Below, in pieces: positions 1 through 9,252 of a stretch of DNA of 64,000 nucleotides. Source of the stretch: Pseudarthrobacter chlorophenolicus (GTDB lineage Bacteria; Actinomycetota; Actinomycetes; Actinomycetales; Micrococcaceae); the NCBI RefSeq assembly GCF_000962805.1, contig NZ_JZTW01000003.1:62001-126000 (forward strand), written 5' to 3'. The translations under genes and the position numbers were made by a program. The notes below the pieces were generated by a model. That model did not search any database, had not been told where the DNA came from, and saw only the letters and a program-made list of their open reading frames with translations. Within the stretch, counting starts at the first letter, position 1; the number at the start of each line of letters is the position of its first letter.

Positions 1-93
1 CTTCTTGGTCAGGTCTTCCGCGGCGATGACGATGGGGCGCGACGGCGGGCTGCCGGACCGGGTGCCGGACGGCAGGAAGGCTTCGTTGTGCAC
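1..93 (-). CDS. Partial hypothetical protein, N-terminal end only
   Basis: An open minus-strand frame enters from the left edge. It starts near a GTG at 93 (another GTG at 102 is in frame) and encodes about 31 residues ending ...IVIAAEDLTKK at the edge. A CGGAGG sits directly against the GTG at 93, which is too close for a normal ribosome site, so the start is uncertain. The tail resembles the first strand of many ABC ATPases, but this is too short to assign. Confidence 0.35.
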   Translation of the reverse strand, partial: MHNEAFLPSGTRSGSPPSRPIVIAAEDLTKK

Positions 94-157
94 CCTCCGC
101 ACACTAGTTGAGGCGCCGGGGATGTGGAAGGGCACTTGCAGTTTGGGGTTAACGGCC

Positions 158-204
158 GACGGCGGCGCGGTACCTTTCGCTTGAAAGGTAACGCGCCGCC
201 GTCG
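158..204 (-). terminator. Long hairpin downstream of folD
   Basis: A nearly complete stem-loop, with CGACGGCGGCGCG pairing to CGCGCCGCCGTCG and an inner ACCTTTC/GAAAGGT stem. It begins about 20 bp after the folD stop, so it is the probable terminator of the glyA-folD transcript. There is no long U tract, as is common in high-GC actinobacteria. Confidence 0.7.
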
Positions 205-222
205 TGCGAGCGTTTTTCGTGG

Positions 223-1119
223 CTAGCCCTGGACCGAGCGTTCCGCGGCTTCGACCACGTTGGTCATCAGCAGCGCCACGGTCATGGGGCCAACGCCGCC
301 GGGGTTCGGTGAGATCCAGCCGGCCACCTCGGCGGCGGCGGGTTCGATGTCGCCGTGGACACGGCTCTTGCCGGTCTCCGGATCGGTTTCCCGGGTCACT
401 CCCACGTCCAGCAGGGCCGCGCCCGGCTTGACGTCCGCGGCCTTGACGATGTGCTTGACGCCCGCGGCGCCCACAATGACGTCCGCCTGCTTGAGCAGCT
501 CCGGCAGGTTCTTGGTGCCGGTGTGCGTCAGCGTTACCGTGGCGTTGACAGCCCGCCTGGTGAGCAGCAGGCCGATGGACCGGCCAATCGTGACGCCGCG
601 GCCAACCACCACCACGTGCTTGCCGGAAAGGCTGTACCCGTTGCGTTCCAGGAGCTCGATGACGCCGCGGGGCGTGCACGGCAGCGGAGTGGTGATCTCT
701 CCGTTGACGTTGAGCACCAGGCGGCCGAGGTTGGTCGGGTGGAGCCCGTCGGCGTCCTTGGCGGGATCGATCCGCTCCAGGATGGCGTCCGTGTTCAGGT
801 GCTTGGGCAACGGCAGCTGGACGATGTACCCGTGGCAGGCAGGGTCCGCATTGAGTTCGTCAATGAGGGCCTCGACGTCGGCCTGGGTAGCGTCAGCCGG
901 AAGCTCGCGCTGGATGGAGTTCATCCCGATCTGCACGGACTGCTTGTGCTTCATGGAGACGTACAGCTGCGACGCGGGGTCCGCGCCTACAAGCACAGTT
1001 GCGATGCCGGGGGTGACGCCCTTGGCCTTGAGTGCGGCCACGCGTTCGGTCAGCTCGGTCTTGATGGCAGCGGCGGTAGCCTTGCCGTCGAGGATCTGTG
1101 CGGTGGTGGTTTCAGTCAT
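223..1119 (-). CDS. folD: Bifunctional methylenetetrahydrofolate dehydrogenase / methenyltetrahydrofolate cyclohydrolase
   Basis: Cytosolic enzyme interconverting 5,10-methylene-, 5,10-methenyl- and 10-formyl-THF. The 298-aa length is typical. It shows the N-terminal catalytic region ([16 protein letters not shown], with the family Tyr/Lys), the QLPLPKH segment, and the NADP-binding signature [17 protein letters not shown]. The C-terminal [16 protein letters not shown] block is diagnostic of FolD. It starts 3 nt after the glyA stop on the same strand, so the two are co-transcribed and together link serine/glycine to formyl-THF for purine synthesis. An upstream ZTP riboswitch probably controls both. 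Confidence 0.97.
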   Translation of the reverse strand: MTETTTAQILDGKATAAAIKTELTERVAALKAKGVTPGIATVLVGADPASQLYVSMKHKQSVQIGMNSIQRELPADATQADVEALIDELNADPACHGYIVQLPLPKHLNTDAILERIDPAKDADGLHPTNLGRLVLNVNGEITTPLPCTPRGVIELLERNGYSLSGKHVVVVGRGVTIGRSIGLLLTRRAVNATVTLTHTGTKNLPELLKQADVIVGAAGVKHIVKAADVKPGAALLDVGVTRETDPETGKSRVHGDIEPAAAEVAGWISPNPGGVGPMTVALLMTNVVEAAERSVQG

Positions 1120-1122
1120 TGG

Positions 1123-2421
1123 TTACCACTGCTCGTGCTGGGGGTAGAGCGGGAAGTCGGCGGCGAGCTTGTCGACGCGGGACTGAAGGGCTTCAACATC
1201 GGTGCCGGTGCCCGCCTTGAGGGCGGTGGCGATGATCTCGGCAACCTCGGTGAATTCGGCGGCGCCGAATCCGCGGGTGGCCAGGGCCGGGGTACCGATG
1301 CGCAGGCCGGAGGTGACCATCGGCGGGCGGGGGTCGAACGGAACGGCGTTGCGGTTCACGGTGATGCCCACGGAGTGCAGGAGGTCCTCCGCCTGCTGGC
1401 CGTCCAGCTGCGAGTTGCGCAGGTCAACCAGGACCAGGTGCACATCGGTGCCGCCGGTCAGGACGGAGACGCCGGCTTCGGCGACATCGGCCTGGTTCAG
1501 GCGGTCGGCGATGATCCTGGCGCCTTCCAGGACGCGCTCCTGGCGCTCCTTGAATTCCTGGCCGCCGGCGACCTTGAAGGCCACGGCCTTGGCGGCGATG
1601 ACGTGCATCAGCGGGCCGCCCTGCTGGCCGGGGAAGACGCTGGAGTTCAGCTTCTTGCCCCACTGCTCCTTGGCAAGGATCACACCCGAGCGCGGACCGG
1701 CGAGGGTCTTGTGCACGGTGGAGGTGACGACGTCGGAGTGCGGCACCGGGCTCGGGTGCAGGCCGGCTGCCACCAGGCCGGCGAAGTGTGCCATGTCGGT
1801 CCAGAGGAGCGCGCCCACTTCATCGGCGATCGAGCGGAAGGCGGCGAAGTCCAGGTGGCGCGGGTAGGCGGACCAGCCGGCGATGATGACCTGGGGCTTC
1901 TCGGCGATGGCCTGCTCGCGGAGCTTGTCCATGTCGATGCGGAAGTTGTCTTCCTCCACCTGGTAGGCAGCCACGTTGTACAGCTTGCCGGAGAAGTTCA
2001 GCTTCATGCCGTGGGTCAGGTGGCCGCCGTGGGCCAGCGACAGGCCCAGGATCTTGTCGCCGGGGGTGATCATGGCGGAGAGTGCCGCGGCGTTGGCCTG
2101 CGCGCCGGAGTGCGGCTGGACGTTGGCGAACTCGGCGCCGAACAGGGCCTTGACCCGGTCGATGGCCAGCTGCTCCGCAACGTCAACGTATTCGCAGCCG
2201 CCGTAGTAGCGGCGGCCCGGGTAGCCCTCGGCGTACTTGTTGGTCAGGACCGAGCCCTGGGCCTCCATCACGGCGCGGGGAGCGAAGTTCTCGGAAGCAA
2301 TCATTTCCAGGGTGCCGCGCTGGCGGCCGAGTTCCTGGTTGAGGACTGCCGCGATTTCGGGGTCGAGCTCAGCCAGTGGCTGGTTGCTCACTGCTGTGGT
2401 TGAGGTGGCTGTAGTAGTCAC
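1123..2421 (-). CDS. glyA: Serine hydroxymethyltransferase
   Basis: PLP enzyme converting serine plus THF to glycine plus methylene-THF. The 432 aa is normal for the family. The PLP lysine lies in [13 protein letters not shown], the N-terminal [35 protein letters not shown] block is nearly invariant in SHMTs, and the C-terminal [14 protein letters not shown] motif is intact. The start is a GTG (2421) with AGGAG about 6 nt upstream. It is the first gene of a glyA-folD operon, with a 150-nt leader downstream of a ZTP aptamer on the same strand. Confidence 0.97.
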   Translation of the reverse strand: MTTTATSTTAVSNQPLAELDPEIAAVLNQELGRQRGTLEMIASENFAPRAVMEAQGSVLTNKYAEGYPGRRYYGGCEYVDVAEQLAIDRVKALFGAEFANVQPHSGAQANAAALSAMITPGDKILGLSLAHGGHLTHGMKLNFSGKLYNVAAYQVEEDNFRIDMDKLREQAIAEKPQVIIAGWSAYPRHLDFAAFRSIADEVGALLWTDMAHFAGLVAAGLHPSPVPHSDVVTSTVHKTLAGPRSGVILAKEQWGKKLNSSVFPGQQGGPLMHVIAAKAVAFKVAGGQEFKERQERVLEGARIIADRLNQADVAEAGVSVLTGGTDVHLVLVDLRNSQLDGQQAEDLLHSVGITVNRNAVPFDPRPPMVTSGLRIGTPALATRGFGAAEFTEVAEIIATALKAGTGTDVEALQSRVDKLAADFPLYPQHEQW

Positions 2422-2572
2422 GAAAAACTCCTGGCTAGGGAAACGGGCACTGCTAAGGTCAGGCTACCGGCTGGCGCGCTTCCGCACCGCGTTGATGACA
2501 GGCGTGGAAGCCCGGCATGGTGCTGCTGCACTGACGCAGGGGCAGCCCCAATTCCGGCAAAACATGACCCTC

Positions 2573-2655
2573 GGCCCAGGCGTACGATCCGTGGTCTTCG
2601 TGATTGCCGCTCCCTGGTGGTTAGCCACCCAACGCCAGTTGCGACGCTTCCAGCC
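2573..2655 (-). promoter_or_regulatory. ZTP (pfl motif) riboswitch in the glyA-folD leader
   Basis: Read on the minus strand the leader contains GCGUCGCAACUGGCG, then a GGUGG-CUAA-CCACC hairpin followed by AGGGAGCGGC, and after a variable linker ACGCCUGGGCC. These match, in order and spacing, the conserved blocks I know from the pfl/ZTP aptamer: the CUGGCG strand, the GGUGG..CCACC hairpin with GGGAGC after it, and the distal CCGCCUGGGC pseudoknot strand. ZTP/ZMP riboswitches are known to control folate one-carbon genes, including glyA and folD. The expression platform is not obvious; a small GGGGCUGCCCC hairpin lies just downstream (about 2539-2549). Confidence 0.88.
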
Positions 2656-2695
2656 TATCAAAACCGGCAGCTGCCGCGCGGGTAGGCTGTTACGC

Positions 2696-3556
2696 GTGAA
2701 TGAAGACCAGCTGAACCAAGCCTACGTACTTACCCTGTCCTGTCCGGACCGCCCCGGAATCGTCCACGCAGTGGCCGGCGCCCTGCTGGTGGCGGGAAGC
2801 AACATCATGGATTCGCAGCAGTACGGCAGCCCGGCCACTGGCAACTTCTTCATGCGGGTGGAGGTCACCACCGCTGCCCCTGCCTCCGAACTGCGGGCAG
2901 CCTTGGAGCCGGTGGCAGCGGCCTTCTCCATGCAATGGAGCCTCAATACCGTGGGCGACAAGGTCCGGACCCTGATCATGGCCAGCACGTCAGCCCACTG
3001 CCTCAACGACCTGCTGTTCCAGCAGCGCTCCGGCACGCTCCCCATCGAGATTCCCGCCATCGTCTCCAACCACCGGGACCTGGCCGGGCTGGCCGAGTTC
3101 TACGGCGTGCCGTTCCACTACATCCCCGTGACGAAAGACACGAAGGAACAGGCCGAGGACAAGCTGCGCGCCCTGATTGCCGAGCACGATATCGAGCTGA
3201 CCGTCCTGGCCCGTTACATGCAGATCCTTTCTGATGAGCTGTGCACCGACCTCACCGGCAAGGCCATCAACATCCACCACTCGTTCCTGCCGTCCTTCAA
3301 GGGCGCCAAGCCGTACCACCAGGCGCACGCCCGCGGCGTGAAGCTGATCGGCGCCACCGCCCACTACGTCACCGCTGCCCTGGACGAGGGCCCCATCATC
3401 GAGCAGGAAGTCATCCGGGTGGACCACGCCCGCACCCCGGAGCAGTTCGTACAGATGGGCCGCGACGTCGAAGGCCGCACCCTGGTCCAGGCCGTGCAGT
3501 GGCACGCCGAACACCGGGTCCTGCTGGACGGCAACCGGACAGTGGTCTTCAACTAG
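2696..3556 (+). CDS. purU: Formyltetrahydrofolate deformylase
   Basis: Hydrolyses 10-formyl-THF to formate and THF, balancing the one-carbon pool. 286 aa: an N-terminal ACT domain (LTLSCPDRPGIVHAVAG, residues about 8-85), then a PurN-like formyltransferase fold with NHRDLAGLAE, the catalytic block INIHHSFLPSFKGAKPYHQA and ATAHYVTAALDEGPIIEQ. The GTG start was chosen because it begins just before the ACT domain and because a TAGGCT box (2683-2688) lies 7 nt upstream, which fits a leaderless transcript. It is divergent from glyA-folD, so three genes of the same cofactor cycle share this locus. Confidence 0.95.
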   Translation: MNEDQLNQAYVLTLSCPDRPGIVHAVAGALLVAGSNIMDSQQYGSPATGNFFMRVEVTTAAPASELRAALEPVAAAFSMQWSLNTVGDKVRTLIMASTSAHCLNDLLFQQRSGTLPIEIPAIVSNHRDLAGLAEFYGVPFHYIPVTKDTKEQAEDKLRALIAEHDIELTVLARYMQILSDELCTDLTGKAINIHHSFLPSFKGAKPYHQAHARGVKLIGATAHYVTAALDEGPIIEQEVIRVDHARTPEQFVQMGRDVEGRTLVQAVQWHAEHRVLLDGNRTVVFN

Positions 3557-3604
3557 GTAGCAGCAGATGTCGTTTTGGGGTCCCAAAACGACATCTGCTG
3601 CTAC
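3557..3604. repeat. 48-bp near-perfect palindrome after purU
   Basis: GTAGCAGCAGATGTCGTTTT GGG is followed almost immediately by its exact reverse complement, giving 23-bp arms with a 2-nt centre. It begins on the base after the purU stop. It can fold as a terminator hairpin, but the length and perfection suggest a dispersed palindromic (REP-like) element. Only one copy is seen in this window. Confidence 0.8.
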
Positions 3605-3638
3605 TCAGTTGGGTGCGGGAGTGGCTTAGGGTGAAGCC

Positions 3639-4157
3639 ATGGCACCCCTATACCCCTTCGGCGGTCACTCCCCCGCCGTACACGAATCAGCGTTCATTGC
3701 CCCCTCGGCGTCCATCATCGGCAACGCCACCCTGGCTGAAGAATCCAGCGCGTTCTACGGCGTCTCGGTCCGGGCGGATACTGCCGCCATTACAGTGGGC
3801 GCCGGCAGCAACCTGCAGGACAACGTGGTGCTGCACGCGGACCCCGGCTTCCCCTGCACGGTGGGCGAACGGGTCAGCGTGGGGCACGCCGCCGTCGTGC
3901 ACGGCTGCACCGTGGAGGACGACTGCCTCATCGGGATGGGCGCCACCGTCCTGAACGGCGCGGTGATCGGCACCGGTTCGCTGGTGGCCGCCGGCGCCGT
4001 AGTGCTGGAAGGAACAGTGGTTCCACCCCGCTCGCTAGTGGCCGGGGTGCCCGCCAAGGTGCGCCGTGAACTGACGGAGGAAGAGTTCGACGGCGTCCGC
4101 GCCAACGCGTCGCGGTATGTGGAGCTCGCGGCGAAACACCGCGAGCTCCATCACTAG
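3639..4157 (+). CDS. Gamma carbonic anhydrase-family protein
   Basis: 172-aa left-handed beta-helix protein with hexapeptide repeats throughout (IIGNATL, VGERVSVGHAAVVHG, IGMGATVLNGAVIG, VVAAGAVV-type turns). The histidines expected for the trimer-interface metal site are present in NVVLHADP and VGHAAVVHGC, the layout of the YrdA/PaaY/CaiE-like gamma-CA group. Most such proteins are annotated as metal-binding acyltransferase/carbonic anhydrase homologues with unproven activity. A TAGGGT box 6 nt before the ATG suggests a leaderless mRNA. Its stop overlaps the convergent amine oxidase stop by 4 bp. Confidence 0.9.
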   Translation: MAPLYPFGGHSPAVHESAFIAPSASIIGNATLAEESSAFYGVSVRADTAAITVGAGSNLQDNVVLHADPGFPCTVGERVSVGHAAVVHGCTVEDDCLIGMGATVLNGAVIGTGSLVAAGAVVLEGTVVPPRSLVAGVPAKVRRELTEEEFDGVRANASRYVELAAKHRELHH

Positions 4158-5884
4158 TCGAGGCTAATCGGACCCAGTTCATCCAGCAGGTCGCCCGGAC
4201 CCGGGTTGCCCTTTGCAGAACCTCCACCCAGGTGGTTGACGACACCCCACACCGCGTTCAGGCCGGTGGTGACGGCGCCTTCAGCCCAGCCCGCGGTGAA
4301 CGAAACGTCGTCGCCCGCCAGGAAGATGCCGCGCTGGGATTCGGGCAACGTGTCCTGCTTGAAGTGCGTGAAGAGCCGCTGCTGGTAGCGGTACTGGCCG
4401 GGCAGGTTGGCCTTGAACGCGCCCATGAAGTTGGGGTCGGCTTCCCAGGACACGGTGATGGGCTGGCCCACGATGTGCCCGGCGATGTCCACGCCCGGGT
4501 AGATCTGCTCCAGCGAGTGCAGCATTAGCTCCACCCGCTCATCAGCATCGAGGGCGAGCCACTTCAGCGCGTCGTCGTTCCAGGTGTAGGAGAGCAGGAT
4601 GACGGCGGGCTGGTCCGGGCCGTTATCCAGCAGGTACGTGGCCCGGTTCAGCCGGTCCGTCAGCGTCATGGACAGGACCTCGTTCCCCGTTTCGGGGTCG
4701 ATGTCCTTCCAGAACGGCCGGTCCACCATGACGAACGTCTTGGAGGACTGCATGTAGTGGGAGCGTTCGATGGCCGTCCACAGCTCCGCCGGGAACAGGG
4801 CCTCCTCGGTGTGGATCCGGGTGGACAGCAGCCACGACTGGCACGTGGTCACCACGGCAGGGTAACTGGCTTCCCGTCCCCAGCGTTCTCGCACCATCAG
4901 GTTCCCGTCCGGGCCCCGGCTGATCTTTCCCACGGCGCCGCGGGGCGAGCCGGAGTGCAGCGACGCCAGGGACGTGCCGGCAGGCCAGTGCACCAGGTCC
5001 GACGGCGCGTGCTGCCAGAGTGCCTCGGGCAGCCGCTGCGCTCCCCCGCGGATGAAGCGGTGCTGATCATCCGCGTCCGTGTAGACCACGCGCAGGATTT
5101 CCAGGATGGAGTTGGGGAAGTCCGTATCCCAGCCGCCGGTGCCGAAGCCCACCTGGCCGAAAGCCTCCCGGTGCGCGAAGCCTGCCGCCTTGAAGGAGTC
5201 GCTGGCAGCGATGAAGCCGTAGAACGTCTGTTCGTCCATCAGCGGGAGCAGTTCGTTCCAGAGTTCCTTGATCCGGGCAGTGTCACGCCGGCGGATGGCA
5301 TCCTGCATCTCACCGAACTTAGCGCCGTCGTTGACGGCTGCCTTCCAGGCGTCCGCGACTTCGCGGAAGAACGGGGGCAAGTCGCCCGGCTTTTCCGCGT
5401 AGTGCTTCTTGCCGGCGAGTTCGATCACCGTGCTGGAGGTTGCGTCGGCCAGCGGATTGGGAAAGTCCTGCGTTTCCAGCCCGAGCAGGTCCACGTAGTG
5501 GTAGAACGCCTTGCCGGAGACGGGGAAACGCATGCCACCCAGGTCCGCCACAACGCCCGGCGCAGCGGGGAAGGCCGCGGTGCGCAGCCTGCCGCCGATC
5601 TGGTCCGCTTCGTAGACCACCGGCCGCAGCCCGAGCTTCATTAGCTCGTAGGCGGTAACCAGGCCGGACAGCCCGGCACCGATGACCGCGACTTCGGTGC
5701 CCAGCAGTTCATCCGGAACCGAGCCCAGCCCACCGGGGTGCGCCAGGTAATGGTCGTAGCTGAACGGGAAGTCCGGGTTGAGCATGGTGATGGGTGCCAG
5801 CTCCTCCGGATGCCGGGGGGTGTGCTCCGTCAGCGTTGCGGTGCTGGACGGATCGGAGGCGGGAAGCTCGGTAGCGGTGGTCAT
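4154..5884 (-). CDS. Flavin monoamine oxidase family protein
   Basis: 576-aa FAD-dependent amine oxidase. The Rossmann dinucleotide motif VIGAGLSGLVTAYELMKLGLRPVVYEA lies near residue 65, followed by IGGRLRTA and the substrate-gate region GGMRFPVSGKAFY. The C-terminal FAD motif GIFLAGDDVSFTAGWAEGAVTTGLNA is intact. The 60-residue N-terminal extension and overall length resemble the tryptophan 2-monooxygenase / L-amino-acid oxidase branch more than putrescine oxidases, but the substrate cannot be fixed. AAGGCAG precedes the ATG. It lies 69 bp downstream of an APC permease on the same strand, so uptake and oxidation of an amine or amino acid are probably coupled. Confidence 0.9.
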   Translation of the reverse strand: MTTATELPASDPSSTATLTEHTPRHPEELAPITMLNPDFPFSYDHYLAHPGGLGSVPDELLGTEVAVIGAGLSGLVTAYELMKLGLRPVVYEADQIGGRLRTAAFPAAPGVVADLGGMRFPVSGKAFYHYVDLLGLETQDFPNPLADATSSTVIELAGKKHYAEKPGDLPPFFREVADAWKAAVNDGAKFGEMQDAIRRRDTARIKELWNELLPLMDEQTFYGFIAASDSFKAAGFAHREAFGQVGFGTGGWDTDFPNSILEILRVVYTDADDQHRFIRGGAQRLPEALWQHAPSDLVHWPAGTSLASLHSGSPRGAVGKISRGPDGNLMVRERWGREASYPAVVTTCQSWLLSTRIHTEEALFPAELWTAIERSHYMQSSKTFVMVDRPFWKDIDPETGNEVLSMTLTDRLNRATYLLDNGPDQPAVILLSYTWNDDALKWLALDADERVELMLHSLEQIYPGVDIAGHIVGQPITVSWEADPNFMGAFKANLPGQYRYQQRLFTHFKQDTLPESQRGIFLAGDDVSFTAGWAEGAVTTGLNAVWGVVNHLGGGSAKGNPGPGDLLDELGPISLD

Positions 5885-5953
5885 TGGATATCTGCCTTCA
5901 GGGTTGCTGCGTGCTGGTTTGGATGTGTCGGGGCTTTCACCGGAAACAGTGGC

Positions 5954-7456
5954 TCAAGACTGGTGGTTCACGGCTGGAACGTCCAGGTGTTCGCTGCCGC
6001 CGAGGGCCGCCACTTTGGAGTTCCGGCGGCCATAGCCGAAGTAAGCAGCAACCCCCACGAGCATCCAGGCCCCAAAGGTGATCCACGTGTCAGCGCCGAG
6101 GTTGGCCATCAGGTAGATGCACATGATGGCGCCGAGGATCGGGGTCACGGGGAAGAACGGCACCCTGAAGGTACGTTCGAGCTCGGGCCGGGCACGGCGC
6201 AGGTAGATGACCGCCACGTTCACCAGGGCGAAGGCGAAGAGGGTGCCGATGCTGGTGGCGTCGGCGAGGGCACCCAGGGGCACCAGGCCGGCGGTGAGCG
6301 CGACGGCGGTGCCGACGATCAGGGTTCCGGCAGCGGGGGTCCCGGTCCGGCGGGAGACGCGGCTGAAAACCTGCGGCACCAGGCCGTCGCGTGACATCGA
6401 GAGCAGGATACGGGTCTGACCGTACAGGACCGTCAGGACGATGCTGGCGATGGCCATGACGGCCCCGACGGCGAAGACCAGGGCGATCCACGGCTGCCCG
6501 GTGGTTTCTTCGAGGATCTTCACCAGGGCCGCCTCCGTGCCGTCGAACCATCCCCACGGCCGGGCGCCGATGGCTGCCACGGCGACCAGGACGTAGATGG
6601 AGGTGACGATGAGCATGGAGAGCATGATGGCCCGGGGCAGGTCACGCTTGGGATTGCGCGCTTCCTCCCCGGCGGTGGACGCGGCGTCAAAGCCTATATA
6701 GGAGAAGAACACCCGGGACGCCGCCGCGGAGACGCCCGCTGCCCCCATGGGCAGGAGCGGATCGAAGTTGCCGGCATTGAAAGCAGTGAAGGCCACAGCG
6801 CAGAAGAACAGCAGGATGCCAACCTTCACCGCCACGATGGCGGTATTGATCCAGGCGCTTTCCTTTGCGCCGCGGACCAGCAGGACCGTGGCGAGGAGGA
6901 CGATCACCACCGCCGGAACGTTAACCATGCCGCCATCGCCCGGGGGCTGTGAGAGCGCGTCGGGCAGGACTGACCCGAAGACTGCCAGCGCCTCGTTGAC
7001 GTACTGTCCGGCGCCCACGGCGACGGCGGCCACCGAGACCGCATATTCAAGTACCAGGCACCATCCGCAGATCCACGCCATGCCCTCGCCCATGGTGGCG
7101 TAGGTGTACGAGTAGCTGGAGCCGGCAACCGGCACCAGCCCGGCCATTTCCGCGTAGGAGACGGCGGACAGCAGGGCGGCGAGGCCCGCAATCGCAAACG
7201 AGATCCAGATTGCCGGGCCGGCCAAGGGAACGGACTCGCCCAGGATCACCAGGATGCCGGTACCGAGGGTGGCGCCGACGGAGATCATGGTCAGTTGCAG
7301 CACGCCGAAGCTCCGCACCAGCCGGGGTCCGCCGGTTCCGGCGTCGGCTTCAGCCACCATCAGTGCGAGGGGCTTGCGGCGGAGCAGTTGAGTGCCGAGC
7401 TTGGGGCGGCCGTCCGTGCGGTCGGTCGCCTGGCCTGGAAGTGTGGGCACAGTCAT
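5954..7456 (-). CDS. APC family amino acid/amine permease
   Basis: 500-aa membrane protein with about 12 hydrophobic segments. The first, FGVLQLTMISVGATLGTGILVILG, carries the APC-type substrate-binding glycines, and GFDAASTAGEEARNPKRDLPRAI is the conserved APC loop. I chose the ATG at 7456 because the protein then begins with a normal cytosolic tail; upstream in-frame codons have no ribosome site. It is the first gene of a permease-amine oxidase unit and is divergent from a PucR regulator, its likely regulator. The substrate is not determinable. Confidence 0.9.
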   Translation of the reverse strand: MTVPTLPGQATDRTDGRPKLGTQLLRRKPLALMVAEADAGTGGPRLVRSFGVLQLTMISVGATLGTGILVILGESVPLAGPAIWISFAIAGLAALLSAVSYAEMAGLVPVAGSSYSYTYATMGEGMAWICGWCLVLEYAVSVAAVAVGAGQYVNEALAVFGSVLPDALSQPPGDGGMVNVPAVVIVLLATVLLVRGAKESAWINTAIVAVKVGILLFFCAVAFTAFNAGNFDPLLPMGAAGVSAAASRVFFSYIGFDAASTAGEEARNPKRDLPRAIMLSMLIVTSIYVLVAVAAIGARPWGWFDGTEAALVKILEETTGQPWIALVFAVGAVMAIASIVLTVLYGQTRILLSMSRDGLVPQVFSRVSRRTGTPAAGTLIVGTAVALTAGLVPLGALADATSIGTLFAFALVNVAVIYLRRARPELERTFRVPFFPVTPILGAIMCIYLMANLGADTWITFGAWMLVGVAAYFGYGRRNSKVAALGGSEHLDVPAVNHQS

Positions 7457-7561
7457 CGTTGACGTCCGTTCGTGGGTCGGTGGATGGTTGGATTCCCCAC
7501 CCCAGCGTAGGGGTGTGAGCGGCATCTCAATGGGGTGCAAAGTGACCTATAGTAAAAGCCC

Positions 7562-9229
7562 ATGAGACATATTGCACCAATTTCCGGTGAGAGGCCCGCC
7601 GCCGTTCCAGAGCAGGACGCGGTAACCCTGGGGCGATTCCTGGGAAGGCTGCCGGCCGGTGTCACGGTGCTCCACGATGCCGGCAACGGCGGTGCGCCCC
7701 TCCGCTGGGTGGAGCCAAGTGAGCTTGGTGATCCTACTCCGTACCTCCTGGACGGAGAGTTCGTCCTCACCGCGGGGCTGCCCTTCCTGCAACCGGAGGC
7801 GGGAAGCGGCCACGGCGGTCCGGGGCGGCAGGATGGCTCCCGTCCGCAGGCGCCGGGAACTGTGGATCCGGAGCTGGCTGATGAGTACGTTGCCCGGCTG
7901 GTGGCTGCGGGTGTGGCGGCCCTCGGATTCGGGCTGGAGCCGTACTACGATGCCGTACCCGGCGAGGTGGCCGCCGCGTGCCGGCGCCGCGGCCTGACGC
8001 TGGTGGAAGTCCCGGCCAGCATCCCCTTTGCTGCGCTTGGACTGGAGTTCTCCAAGCTGCTGGAATCGGGCAACGCCCTTGCGTTCCGCCAGCTGGCCGA
8101 AACGAACCGCCACCTCATGAGGGCCGTACTCTCGGCGCGCCCGGAGCACGAACTGCTGGCGGCCCTGACGCAAAAGGTCCCCGTATGGGCAGCCCTGTTC
8201 GGGCCGGACGGAAAGGTCCGCGCCAAGGCAGGAGCCGTCGTCGAACTTTCCACCATGCAACCCCTGGTCAAAAAGCTGCTTACCGGCAGTGGACCGAGGG
8301 TGGAAACCGAGGCGCTGCCTGGGCATGGCCAGGTGCTGGCCGTGGGGCACCCGCTCCGCAGCAGCAAGGACGCTACCCTCGGCGGGCTGGTCCTCGGCAC
8401 CGCCAAGCCGCTTACGCCTGCACAAAACAGCGTGGTTTCCTCAGTGGTGGGACTCCTGGAGCTTCTTGTCCGGCAGCGGACCAGCGGTTCACTGGCGCCC
8501 AGCCAGCTGGCTACGGCGGTGTTGCTGCACCCGGAGAGCCTCGCCGGCGGCAGCACCCGGCAGCTCAACAGCGTCCGGGACCTGCTCGCCCAAAGCGTCT
8601 CAGGTACCCGGACCGGCCCCCTCAGGGTGGTCCAGGGCGTCCGGCTGGAGGGCGCTGCGGCTGACGGGCCCGTCCGGGAGCTGCTTCAGTGGCGGCGGCT
8701 TTTCGACACGAAGCTGGTGGAACTCACCGACTATGGCTTCGCTGCCATCACCCGGCTGAAGGTGGACGAGCCGTTAGTGGCCGAGGTGGAGCAACTGGGC
8801 TGGGGCCTGGTGGTTGGCGGAACAGCCGAGCTCCCCGGCCTCCCGTCCGCGTACCGTAACGCAAGCGCCCTGCGTCCCCGCGTCGCTGCCACCGGCCGGA
8901 CGGTGCGGGAAGAGGAGCAGGCGTGGACGGTGGCGGGGTTGCTCGGCGGCGGGGCCGGCGGCATGCTTGCCAGCCGGCTCCTGGCACCGGTCATGGCGTT
9001 GGAGCCGGAGCGCAGGGACAGCCAGCTGGGCCTGCTGCGCTCTTGGCTGGGAGCGAACGGAAACTGGGACGCAACCGCGAAGGACCTGGGGCTGCACCGC
9101 AACAGTGTCCGGCGCCAGGTCAATGCCCTGGCTGCGCTGCTGGACATGGATTTTGGCCAAGCCTCTGTCCGGGCCGAACTGTGGATTGCCCTCCAGTTCG
9201 TGGACTCCGTAAGCCCGCCTGGCTCCTGA
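7562..9229 (+). CDS. PucR family transcriptional regulator
   Basis: 555 aa. The N-terminal purine-catabolism PucR domain (TLGRFLGRLPAGVTVLHDAG through EYVARLVAAGVAALGFGLEPYY, EVPASIPFAALGLEFSKLL) is followed by a GAF-like middle region and a C-terminal PucR-type HTH, LRSWLGANGNWDATAKDLGLHRNSVRRQVNALAALL. Family members activate catabolic genes in response to nitrogenous substrates. A TATAGT box (7548-7553) lies 8 nt before the ATG and no Shine-Dalgarno is visible, consistent with a leaderless mRNA. It is divergent from the permease-amine oxidase pair. Confidence 0.92.
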   Translation: MRHIAPISGERPAAVPEQDAVTLGRFLGRLPAGVTVLHDAGNGGAPLRWVEPSELGDPTPYLLDGEFVLTAGLPFLQPEAGSGHGGPGRQDGSRPQAPGTVDPELADEYVARLVAAGVAALGFGLEPYYDAVPGEVAAACRRRGLTLVEVPASIPFAALGLEFSKLLESGNALAFRQLAETNRHLMRAVLSARPEHELLAALTQKVPVWAALFGPDGKVRAKAGAVVELSTMQPLVKKLLTGSGPRVETEALPGHGQVLAVGHPLRSSKDATLGGLVLGTAKPLTPAQNSVVSSVVGLLELLVRQRTSGSLAPSQLATAVLLHPESLAGGSTRQLNSVRDLLAQSVSGTRTGPLRVVQGVRLEGAAADGPVRELLQWRRLFDTKLVELTDYGFAAITRLKVDEPLVAEVEQLGWGLVVGGTAELPGLPSAYRNASALRPRVAATGRTVREEEQAWTVAGLLGGGAGGMLASRLLAPVMALEPERRDSQLGLLRSWLGANGNWDATAKDLGLHRNSVRRQVNALAALLDMDFGQASVRAELWIALQFVDSVSPPGS

Positions 9230-9252
9230 GAGCCACGGCGGCCACTGAGCGG

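Noticed and set aside
1..93. Assigning the left-edge fragment as an ABC transporter ATPase
   Set aside because: Only about 31 residues are visible and none includes a nucleotide-binding motif; similarity rests on a few residues.
355..2403. Long plus-strand open frame across folD and glyA
   Set aside because: Antisense to two unmistakable enzymes; low-complexity Gly/Asp/Val translation without any family motif.
5884..5953. Calling the amine oxidase a putrescine oxidase because of the permease and PucR neighbours
   Set aside because: Its N-terminal extension and length fit the L-amino-acid/tryptophan oxidase branch at least as well; the context alone does not set the substrate.
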